Assembly: GCA_015075105.1 (NCBI GenBank)
Contig: JABTUZ010000002.1
Span: forward strand, 848,313 to 912,312
Source of the DNA: Leptospiraceae bacterium
GTDB taxonomy: Bacteria; Spirochaetota; Leptospiria; Leptospirales; Leptospiraceae
Reading direction: 5' to 3'
DNA length: 64,000 nucleotides
This document shows, piece by piece, positions 17,907-25,089 of the stretch; within the stretch, counting starts at the first letter, position 1; the number at the start of each line of letters is the position of its first letter. Under the pieces are notes generated by a model that was given only the letters and a program-made list of their open reading frames with translations, did not search any database and was not told the origin of the DNA. The translations under genes and the position numbers were made by a program.

Positions 17907-19270
17907 TTTGAATTCCTTTTTTGGATTTGATTTGATGTTATATTATTTGTGCCTTTGGGGACAGGTAACCCTGACGGAACTTTGTCAGGAATAGATGGAA
18001 GATTTGTTTCGTCTGTCAAAGTGTGCAGAAATAAAACTAATGCCTTTTTTTCATCTTCTCTAAGTCCGATTTCTCGTACATGCCAATTTATGTCCAGTTC
18101 ACCGTAACTATGAGATTCCCTGCCTCCTCCTTTATTATAAAAATTCACTATCTCATCTAAAGTTAAAATCGCTCCCGAATGCATGTAAGGAGAAGTCAAT
18201 GCAATATTACGAAGACCAGGGATTTTAAAATCTCCTTTTAAAGCCGATTGGCCTGTGAGATTTTCTCTTCCTTTGTCGAATTGTAAATTTTTATGATCCG
18301 GGGCACCGATGATAGCAGTTTCGTTTGTCGTAAAAAGTGGAGGAGGGTGGCACTCAGAGCACCTTGTCAGAAACGACCTGTATATATTAAACCCTTTTAA
18401 CTCTTCTTCATTAATTGCTTTTTTCTCTCCCCAGACAAACTTATCGTATTTGCTATTCATAGAAATTAGAGTTCTCTCAAAATCAGCAAGCGCACCTGCA
18501 ATGTGTTGGACTGTGATTTTTCCTTGATATTCTTTTCCATAAACTTCACGAAATAATTTTTCATAGACAGGATTAGAGTTGATCTTTTTTTTAAGGTCGT
18601 CTTTATTTGCATTCATCTCTATCGGGGAAAATAGAGGACCTAGAGCCTGATCCTCCAAAGTTGCTGCACGCCCATCCCAAAAGAGTAAATCATAGAAAGC
18701 CACATTCCAAATACTTGGAGAGGATCGCGAAATAATTTTTCCGCCGGCTCTATTTGGACCAAGACCGCACCCCCCTGTCCCCATAGACAAATCTCTCCCA
18801 TCGCTTAAACCAAACGCAGGGTGGTGGCAATGAGCACAGGAGATAGAATTGTCTCCGGAAAGGATCGGATCAAAAAATAAAATCCTGCCGAGATCAATTT
18901 TTTTTGGTGAAAGACCGTCTTTTTTTATTGGAATTTGTTTGCGAAGACCGCTATATGAATCATTGGAATTTTTGTAAGGGAAGTTGTAATAGCAGTTTCC
19001 GTCTGCCTTCTTCAAAAAACTTGTAGGGCATTCAGACTTTAATGTAACCTCAGTGACTTGAATAGAATGGGATGGGCAGTTTTCTGAAGTTAAGTTTTTG
19101 GGTCTGTCTTTGCAAGCCTGAAACACAAAAAATAAAAAGCACAGAAAAATAATCAGGTTTATAATGTTTAAAGTCTTAGCTTGTATTTTCAAAAAATCCA
19201 CAATAGCAAATTTTTTAATATTCGGTAATTTTTGAAAAGCACTATTTGCAAAAATTTCAAAAATATTCAA
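17903..19270 (-). CDS. Di-haem cytochrome c peroxidase / MauG family lipoprotein
   Basis: A 455-residue protein with an N-terminal hydrophobic stretch ending in VFQAC (Cys53 as possible lipidation site), so it is membrane-anchored in the periplasm. Haem motifs are CAHCH at 145-149 and CSECH at 304-308. Family blocks include GRILFFDPILSGD, SIWNVAFYDLLFWDGRA, LADFERTLIS, PGLRNIALTSPYMHSG (axial Met region) and TLDEIVNFYNKGG. It either reduces hydrogen peroxide or performs MauG-like oxidation of a partner. The start at 19270 gives an unusually long N-terminus, so a shorter start is possible. It is coupled to the beta-helix cytochrome gene. Confidence 0.88.
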   Translation of the reverse strand: MNIFEIFANSAFQKLPNIKKFAIVDFLKIQAKTLNIINLIIFLCFLFFVFQACKDRPKNLTSENCPSHSIQVTEVTLKSECPTSFLKKADGNCYYNFPYKNSNDSYSGLRKQIPIKKDGLSPKKIDLGRILFFDPILSGDNSISCAHCHHPAFGLSDGRDLSMGTGGCGLGPNRAGGKIISRSSPSIWNVAFYDLLFWDGRAATLEDQALGPLFSPIEMNANKDDLKKKINSNPVYEKLFREVYGKEYQGKITVQHIAGALADFERTLISMNSKYDKFVWGEKKAINEEELKGFNIYRSFLTRCSECHPPPLFTTNETAIIGAPDHKNLQFDKGRENLTGQSALKGDFKIPGLRNIALTSPYMHSGAILTLDEIVNFYNKGGGRESHSYGELDINWHVREIGLREDEKKALVLFLHTLTDETNLPSIPDKVPSGLPVPKGTNNITSNQIQKRNSK

Positions 19271-19273
19271 ATT

Positions 19274-19567
19274 TTATGAATTAGGCTTTTTAGACTTTGA
19301 ATAGTATTTCATCAACTCATCAATCAGAAAGTCAACAATAATGAAATCCTTTTCACTAATACCGTCACTTTCGTTTAGTAGTCTCTCATCAACTCTTAAT
19401 AGTTTGTAATTGATTAGTTTTTCTTTTGGAGTTTTGTTTTGGTTTTTTGATCGAAGAGTGTGCATTTTTAATACACCAACATTCGCTTCTAAAATTTTTG
19501 TCTTGCAGTGTATTTCTATAAATTCCTTTAATTTTTCCAGAAGTTGTTTTTTATTAAATTGGCTCAT
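19274..19567 (-). CDS. Hypothetical protein, 97 residues
   Basis: A small charged protein, mostly helical by eye, with no recognised domain. I chose ATG 19567 (MSQFNKKQLLEKL) because GTGAGGAAAAG lies just upstream. A frame extension to 19630 lacks a ribosome site. It ends 4 bp before the peroxidase gene's start on the same strand, so it may be the first gene of that operon. No signal peptide, so it is probably cytosolic. Function unknown. Confidence 0.55.
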   Translation of the reverse strand: MSQFNKKQLLEKLKEFIEIHCKTKILEANVGVLKMHTLRSKNQNKTPKEKLINYKLLRVDERLLNESDGISEKDFIIVDFLIDELMKYYSKSKKPNS

Positions 19568-19706
19568 CTTTTCCTCACCCTGCACTTTTTTTCTTATCGT
19601 TATAAAGTAAAAGTGAAACAAAATAGTCAAAGATAAAATTTTACTAAAATTTTTAAGCTATCAGTTTACGGTAAATTCAAGCTTACACGTTTCCGATATT
19701 TAGAAT

Positions 19707-20474
19707 ATGGAGAAATTTACACCAAAACCAATACTCAGTAAGGCTGAGCTAAAGCAAATTAAAAAATCTAGATCTCGCTTTGAAGGGAAAAAGGTAATTA
19801 CTGATGATGTAAAAAAACTAAAATCTTTAAAAGTTTCACCGGAGATACCCGATTCAGAAAAAATCCATTACTATAAAGAGCCTATATGGATTGAATACTA
19901 TATCCCAAAGGAATCTAGGTTTGCACTCGAAACAAAATTTATGTTCATTAAACTTATTGATGTAATCCCAAGAAATTCTCCTTACGATGATATCTTAAGA
20001 GAAGCAATCAAATGGGATGCTCTAATTGATATAGTAGGAGTAATCGAGAAATACCCCGAATATGAAAAAATCATTCAAAATTCTTACAGAAATTCCTTTT
20101 CTATGTTTGAAAAAATTTCCACCAGTTATGACGAATTCAAAAAAACCGAAGATGCTGAAGTTTTAAAAATTCCGGTATATCTTACGGAAACACTCATGCT
20201 GTTTGAACCCACCATTGCTTCTTTGGAAATTTTGGGAGAATTTGCAATGTACAATTTGAATTGGTTGATTCGTAAGTTAAATTTACAAAATATAGAATTT
20301 TCATTAGAGGACAGAACAACCTCAATATTGATTAAACGAAGAAATGAATACTGGGAGGAAAATAATTTATTGGTTGATGATGATTTTGAATTGTTGTCAG
20401 CATTATTTTATGAACAAGCCTATCCTCACAGGGGTGCACAAGAATTAGAAGAAATGGATTTTCTGATTCATTGA
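19707..20474 (+). CDS. Hypothetical protein, 255 residues
   Basis: A soluble, acidic and aromatic-rich protein with no signal peptide or membrane helix. The N-terminal 50 residues are lysine-rich and probably disordered ([12 protein letters not shown]...). The rest looks helical. It ends in an unusual [16 protein letters not shown] tail. I recognise no family. It is divergent from the 97-residue gene at 19567, with about 140 bp between them. No clear Shine-Dalgarno sequence precedes ATG 19707. Confidence 0.6.
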   Translation: MEKFTPKPILSKAELKQIKKSRSRFEGKKVITDDVKKLKSLKVSPEIPDSEKIHYYKEPIWIEYYIPKESRFALETKFMFIKLIDVIPRNSPYDDILREAIKWDALIDIVGVIEKYPEYEKIIQNSYRNSFSMFEKISTSYDEFKKTEDAEVLKIPVYLTETLMLFEPTIASLEILGEFAMYNLNWLIRKLNLQNIEFSLEDRTTSILIKRRNEYWEENNLLVDDDFELLSALFYEQAYPHRGAQELEEMDFLIH

Positions 20475-20536
20475 CATCATATCGCCTAACGTCCTTTACA
20501 GAAAATTTAAGTGTATGATTAAAGTGAAATTAGAAT

Positions 20537-20956
20537 TTATTCATCTAAAAGAAGAGATTCATATTTTACATTTTTTTTTAAAGTCGTTGGAACAAAAATC
20601 ACTTCTCCCTTTTTTAATGGGACTTTTGGAATCATCCAGCCTATGTTGGCATACAAAGGCAAAAAATATTTTCCAATAGACATAGTTCCTTTCACATCAA
20701 AAGCAGTTGTAGCAAGAATTAAATTTCCCTTGTAACCAGCTTTGAAAATTTTTCGTATTCCTGTAAAACCTGAAATTTGTGTCTCCATCGTAATATCACT
20801 AATGATTGTGTGGTAGTCGTCTTTCTGGAATTTATCAAACCCTTCTTTTGCAGTTTTGGCTCTTACAGTTTTTATATTTGGGTATGTCTTGAAGTGCGTT
20901 TCTAAATTTATCGCATACCGATCATTATCATCTATTATTAGAATTTTTTTTGGCAA
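20537..20956 (-). CDS. Stand-alone response regulator receiver protein
   Basis: A single CheY-like domain. Numbering from TTG 20956, the acidic pair is Asp9-Asp10 (LIIDDND), the phospho-acceptor is Asp54 (IISDITME), the switch Thr is in LATTA and the conserved Lys is Lys111 (MIPKVP). I chose TTG 20956 because GGGGAG sits 7 nt upstream. A TTG at 20971 in the same frame would overlap that ribosome site. No output domain or adjacent histidine kinase is present. An extra stretch (FDVKGTMSIGKYFLPLY) between beta 4 and beta 5 is atypical. Confidence 0.8.
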   Translation of the reverse strand: MPKKILIIDDNDRYAINLETHFKTYPNIKTVRAKTAKEGFDKFQKDDYHTIISDITMETQISGFTGIRKIFKAGYKGNLILATTAFDVKGTMSIGKYFLPLYANIGWMIPKVPLKKGEVIFVPTTLKKNVKYESLLLDE

Positions 20957-20977
20957 ACTTTGGCTCCCCAATTTATT

Positions 20978-21076
20978 ATGAAAGAAAAAATCATTTTCAA
21001 AGCAATCGCTATTTTCTTGCCTTTTTGTATTGCTTTTACTTTTAGAGCCTATTTTTCATTTTTTAAAAATTTTTGA
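20978..21076 (+). pseudogene. Short 5' gene fragment ending near the DUF1564-type element
   Basis: ATG 20978 opens 32 codons reading as the start of a membrane or secreted protein (MKEKIIFKAIAIFLPF, then CIAFTFRAYFSFF) and stops at TGA 21074. The repeat element begins about 20 bp later. It may be a gene truncated when the element arrived, or simply a chance ORF. The start is divergent from the response regulator. Confidence 0.3.
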
Positions 21077-21098
21077 TAATGAGTCTCAAATTCCTTAT

Positions 21099-21540
21099 TC
21101 AAGCAAAAATGTGGGAACTCCACTTCGAAAGACTGATGCTTGCAGTCTGAGGTCGGAAATGGGGGAGGTAGAATCTTTGCAAATATGTGTATCTTTTAGG
21201 ATGAGGTTTTGAGCCTTAGTAGAGTTTTTGAAATTTCGCGTTTAGTGCAGATTCAGCAGTTTTCGTGCAAAAATGTGGGAACTCCATCTTTTTTGAGGAA
21301 TTGCACATTTAGTACGGGTTCAGCACTTTTCGTGCAAAAATGTGGGAACTCCACCTTTTTCGAGGAATTTCACATTTAGTACGGGTTCAGAACTTTTTCT
21401 GTAAAAGCTAAAAAATTTTTTCTAAAATTACAAAAATTTTATTTCTATCGTGATATTATTTTACCTTATATCAAGAGGCAGGAGATAGTGGCTGGGGATC
21501 AGGGATAGAGGAAAGAAAAATTTTATATTAGGAGAATACT
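21099..21540 (+). repeat. Palindrome-rich leader of DUF1564-type element, copy 2
   Basis: Contains three copies of the near-palindrome TGTGGGAACTCCA(C/T) at 21110-21123, 21274-21287 and 21341-21354. One unit A (21106-21265) and two unit B segments share TTCGTGCAAAAATGTGGGA and a trailing CACATTTAGTACGGGTTCAG. The last 180 nt (21361-21540) differ from 44699-44878 at only one base (G at 21407). This block includes an AT-rich segment, AAAAATTTTATTTCTATCG, and a purine-rich stretch before the RBS TTAGGAGAATACT. Confidence 0.85.
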
Positions 21541-22005
21541 ATGAACCCGGAAAAATTTGAGCGGACACAATCGAGTTTACTCATTCCAGAAAAATTTATG
21601 GATGAGTTTAACGCGAGGACTGAAACTATTTCGAGAGAAGATTACTTGCATGATTTGCTGGAGAGGTATCGCAATGTGTTACTTTGGAGGACTTTTGAAA
21701 AGTTGGATTGTGTTAAGACGGTGTATCAGGAAGAAGGGCAAAACTTGCAGAAGAAGAATTTTCGTCCAGAGAACGCAGATTGGATTGAGCTAGGTGAGTT
21801 TGCTCAATGGCTCGGTATTTCAAGAACGGCTCTTTTTACTCTTCTTTTGCTGCTTGACATTGCCGGATGGGACATAATTGTCCCTGCCAAGTTCTATGAC
21901 TTTGGAGTTCCACCCAAGGTCAGTTCTATTGCGGTAGGAGTTTACCTCTCCAAGAGAAAAACTATACGATACAATAGGCTAATACGACATAAGATGCGAA
22001 AATAA
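21541..22005 (+). CDS. DUF1564-type protein, putative RHH DNA-binding protein (intact copy)
   Basis: A 154-residue protein and the only unbroken copy of four in the window. Residues about 10-44 (SSLLIPEKFMDEF, then TISREDYLHDLLERY) follow a strand-helix-helix pattern like CopG/Arc ribbon-helix-helix repressors. Residues about 82-110 (LGEFAQWLGISRTALFTLLL) could be a second helix-turn-helix. The C-terminus is basic (KRKTIRYNRLIRHKMRK). It resembles the Leptospira paralogue family DUF1564 (PF07600), recalled, not searched. The RBS AGGAGA is 6 nt before the ATG. The palindromes in its own leader suggest autoregulation, which is inferred. There is no toxin-like partner gene next to it. Confidence 0.8.
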   Translation: MNPEKFERTQSSLLIPEKFMDEFNARTETISREDYLHDLLERYRNVLLWRTFEKLDCVKTVYQEEGQNLQKKNFRPENADWIELGEFAQWLGISRTALFTLLLLLDIAGWDIIVPAKFYDFGVPPKVSSIAVGVYLSKRKTIRYNRLIRHKMRK

Positions 22006-22075
22006 AAGAAAAGCAAAACTAAAAAAACTACAATATCAACAAAAATACAAACAAGTTATGCCCGGATAGAATTCT

Positions 22076-23041
22076 TTATTTAGACGAATGTATTTTGTCT
22101 TTGATTACTTTTAAAAAAGGAACTAACGATTCTAAAATTTCGGGGAGTTCATATTCTAAAATATCACCTGCCTGAACGATATCATTCGCTTCGAGAGCCA
22201 ATGCTGTTCTAGCAAGCGAGTCATTCAACTGGTTGTTTACTTCGCTAAACAATTGGTCATTGATTTTAATATTATCTAAATCAAATTCAGGATTTTTTTG
22301 TTTTAATGAGATTAACCCGGTAAGAAGAACATTGAGTCTGGTAATCGAGTGGCTAAGCAGCTCACTTGCAATTAAATCTTTTCCCGATTGAAAGTTTTCA
22401 TTCACCTTTATAAATTCATTTTTCAATGTATCCATATTTTCTGAGTATGTATGAACAATGTCAACTAACGCATCAGTTGTTAAATCAATGGCAGAGACTC
22501 TACCTGTAAGATCCATTAAGAACAATTTTAAGTCTCTAAGATTTTCTAAATAGTCTTCAATAGACGAGAAAGAATCTAATTTAGAAGAATTCATTTCCAT
22601 AAAGTCTAAGATTTCTTGGACATTCTTTCCTTTTCCCATTGGTTTGATTCTAGTTAAATCTAACTTTAGTAGGATTTTAGCTGAATTCATAATAGATAGC
22701 ATCCAACCAATACCTTCTACCAAATCGGCTGATTCTTTTTCGGTTAGTGAATCACGTCCAAAAATTGTGTTACCAATTTTATCGATATAGTTATCAAATT
22801 CTAACAAACTAGAACGAAGCATATCCATTTCTTCACCGATGTAAAAATCAAAACGCTCTGCACTACTGATTTCGATAGAATTCATTTCACTTTTATCTAA
22901 TTCTTTTCCATCAACAAGAAAATTCATTAAAAACTTACCTTGAGACTCGATCCATTTATTCATAGCATCAAAAATCTCTCCAAGATTTTTTTCATTATCT
23001 AAGGCTCCATTCAAAGGCTCATTATTCACAAAAATTTTCAT
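22076..23041 (-). CDS. Unknown protein encoded after fliD
   Basis: A 321-residue, acidic, largely helical protein with no signal peptide. An N-terminal region of about 70 residues looks like a small beta-rich domain (MKIFVNNEPLNGAL, FLVDGKEL, IEISSAERFDFYIG). The remainder is long helices, possibly coiled coil. It starts 4 bp after the fliD stop, so it is in the same operon and probably serves flagellar cap export or assembly. No known FliT or FliS motif is visible. Function unknown. Confidence 0.65.
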   Translation of the reverse strand: MKIFVNNEPLNGALDNEKNLGEIFDAMNKWIESQGKFLMNFLVDGKELDKSEMNSIEISSAERFDFYIGEEMDMLRSSLLEFDNYIDKIGNTIFGRDSLTEKESADLVEGIGWMLSIMNSAKILLKLDLTRIKPMGKGKNVQEILDFMEMNSSKLDSFSSIEDYLENLRDLKLFLMDLTGRVSAIDLTTDALVDIVHTYSENMDTLKNEFIKVNENFQSGKDLIASELLSHSITRLNVLLTGLISLKQKNPEFDLDNIKINDQLFSEVNNQLNDSLARTALALEANDIVQAGDILEYELPEILESLVPFLKVIKDKIHSSK

Positions 23042-23045
23042 AATT

Positions 23046-24971
23046 TTATTCCTTATTCATTTTTAAATTATTATTTAGGTAAGCACCTATAGCTTTGTTT
23101 TTTCCCATGCCTTGCTCCATGTACATAAACTTTGCTTTTAGTTTTTGTTCAAAGCCATTCAAATGAGAATCATAGTTTTTAATTTTCTTATTATTTTCTG
23201 CTATTAAGTCTTCGGCTAATTTTATTTTTGTTGATAGTAATCCAGATGTGTATTGTGTGTATGGTTTTAAGTGTTCGAGAAGTTGAACACCGAGACCATT
23301 ATCCATCCTGCTATCTCCGTTGTTATCTGATGCAAATAATTCTCTAACTGCTTCTGGGTTGTCGGATAAAGCACGCTTTAAAGTTTCTTCGTCAACTTGT
23401 AGAAGCCCTTCCTGTATTTGTTTCCAGCTTGAACCTACAGCCCCAGTGGACAACCCTATATCAGACAGAACTCGATAACCGGATTCAAAAGAAGAAGGGT
23501 AAGATGCACTGGTAATAGTTCTCATTCCAGATAGCATCCTAAGCACTGCATTATCTCCCGATAATATTCCTGATTTATTTTTGTTATCCCAGAATCCGGA
23601 AGATATATCAAAATTCGGGTCTCTGTCGTTAGATTGTTTTGAGTCTGAAATTTTTCCATCTCGATTGACTGCCGTAACATCACGAGAATATTTTACAAGA
23701 TCGTTATGAGCTGCAACAAATTCCTTTAACATATTGATCCCTTTCTCGGCATCTACATCTATATCAACAATAATTGGTTTCTCGGTTTTTTTGTGAATGC
23801 TTAAAGAAACACCTTCTAAAATATCTTTAATCTCTTCATTTTTATCTCTGGTGATTTCGATTCCGTCTAACTTTAATTTTGCGTCTTTGGCTTCTGTGAT
23901 TATAGTTGCGGGTACAGCACCTTTTATTTCCGGAGGTGTTACAATACTGATTTTTTGAAATACAATATCTTCCGAACTATAGTTAGAAAAAATTACTTTT
24001 ATGATGTCTCTATTCTTGATTGAGCTTGGAATTGCTAATTTAATTTTATCTTCTTTGATTTCGGGAGATTCAAAATATATTTTCTCCTCTTCTCCCAATA
24101 AATAGTAAAATCCTATTTGTATATCATTCGGTTTACTATTAATTAAATTCACACTGCCTTCGATATATGAATTTTTTTCAACTTTTTGTTTTTCTATTTG
24201 AAAAGTGTAAGCTGTTTTTGTTTTCAAAGAAAATGAGTCAGTTGTGGTGGTTGCTTTAAATCCCTCTTTATCATTATTTGAAAATTTCTCAGATTGAAAT
24301 GCAATTGGCAAATCCTGTTTAATCGAGAATGAAGTTTTTTTAGGCTCTGGCTCTGGAGTATTTTCTCCTACAAGTCCGGCTGATTTTAGGATTTCGTTTG
24401 GGTCTTGAAATATGAGTTTTGCTTCTTCCCCATATTGAAGTGCCGAAAGTGATACTACAGAATTTTCTGAATCTACTTTTGTAATTGAAGCTACAGCGAT
24501 TCCGTGAGCATTGTTTTTTATGGAGTCAACGAGAGAGTTTAAAGTTCCTCCCGGAAAATCAATGTCTGCTCTTAAAGACTTTGAAAGAATAGAAAATTTT
24601 CCTGCTGAAAGTTTGATCTCAGGGTTTACTTTGTTTCCGGCTACCTGATTTTTAGTGGCAAGTTCTAAGATTTCGATATTGCGCTTGCCGGGTTTTGCAC
24701 TTCTTGTTGCTTCCCCGGAAATATAGCCTTCTTCGTTAGATACAATTTTTTTTGCTGCAAAGGGTGCGGTAAAAGATACGAGTTGTTTTGTTTTTGACTG
24801 CAGATTCGTTACAAGAGTTTTTAATTCACCATAAACCTTGACTTGGGCTTTGTTAAAGTTGTTTTCTTTTTCAAGGCGTTTGATAGGTCTTGCTTCAAGC
24901 TCTACAAGTTTTTTGATAATTTCGTTTGTATTTTGTCCGGAACTTAATCCCGGCATAGTAAAAGCAGGCAT
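23046..24971 (-). CDS. fliD: Flagellar hook-associated protein 2 (filament cap)
   Basis: Caps the growing flagellar filament, which lies in the periplasm in spirochaetes. The N-terminus (PGLSSGQNTNEIIKKLVELE) is the FliD_N signature. The C-terminal half has the FliD_C blocks LKLDGIEITRDKNEEIKDIL, then LDGIEI/GVSLSIHKKT, then AHNDLVKYSRDV, LSDIGLSTG and a terminal coiled coil. At 641 residues it is longer than E. coli FliD (about 470); a middle insertion of about 150 residues (about 205-355) accounts for this. The RBS GGAGAG precedes the ATG at 24971. No clear sigma-28 promoter is seen upstream. Confidence 0.92.
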   Translation of the reverse strand: MPAFTMPGLSSGQNTNEIIKKLVELEARPIKRLEKENNFNKAQVKVYGELKTLVTNLQSKTKQLVSFTAPFAAKKIVSNEEGYISGEATRSAKPGKRNIEILELATKNQVAGNKVNPEIKLSAGKFSILSKSLRADIDFPGGTLNSLVDSIKNNAHGIAVASITKVDSENSVVSLSALQYGEEAKLIFQDPNEILKSAGLVGENTPEPEPKKTSFSIKQDLPIAFQSEKFSNNDKEGFKATTTTDSFSLKTKTAYTFQIEKQKVEKNSYIEGSVNLINSKPNDIQIGFYYLLGEEEKIYFESPEIKEDKIKLAIPSSIKNRDIIKVIFSNYSSEDIVFQKISIVTPPEIKGAVPATIITEAKDAKLKLDGIEITRDKNEEIKDILEGVSLSIHKKTEKPIIVDIDVDAEKGINMLKEFVAAHNDLVKYSRDVTAVNRDGKISDSKQSNDRDPNFDISSGFWDNKNKSGILSGDNAVLRMLSGMRTITSASYPSSFESGYRVLSDIGLSTGAVGSSWKQIQEGLLQVDEETLKRALSDNPEAVRELFASDNNGDSRMDNGLGVQLLEHLKPYTQYTSGLLSTKIKLAEDLIAENNKKIKNYDSHLNGFEQKLKAKFMYMEQGMGKNKAIGAYLNNNLKMNKE

Positions 24972-25089
24972 ATATCTCTCCTTTTTTATATTCGTCTTAT
25001 TTAGAAAAAAGATTACTTAAAATCCAATAAAAAATACTTTGTAGTTTAACGATATTTTAAAAAAATACTTATGTCGTTTTAGCGAAACT

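Noticed and set aside
20483-20494. CGCCTAACGTCC motif (also at 17404-17415; related CTAACG strings at 28864 and 36838), similar to an integron attC half-site
   Set aside because: No matching GTTAGGC partner lies within 150 bp, no integrase or cassette array is present, and most occurrences are inside coding sequence. It is treated as chance or a weak codon-use bias.
21099-22005. Reading the DUF1564-type locus as a toxin-antitoxin system
   Set aside because: The protein has an antitoxin-like RHH pattern, but no second small gene is present upstream or downstream at any of the four copies.
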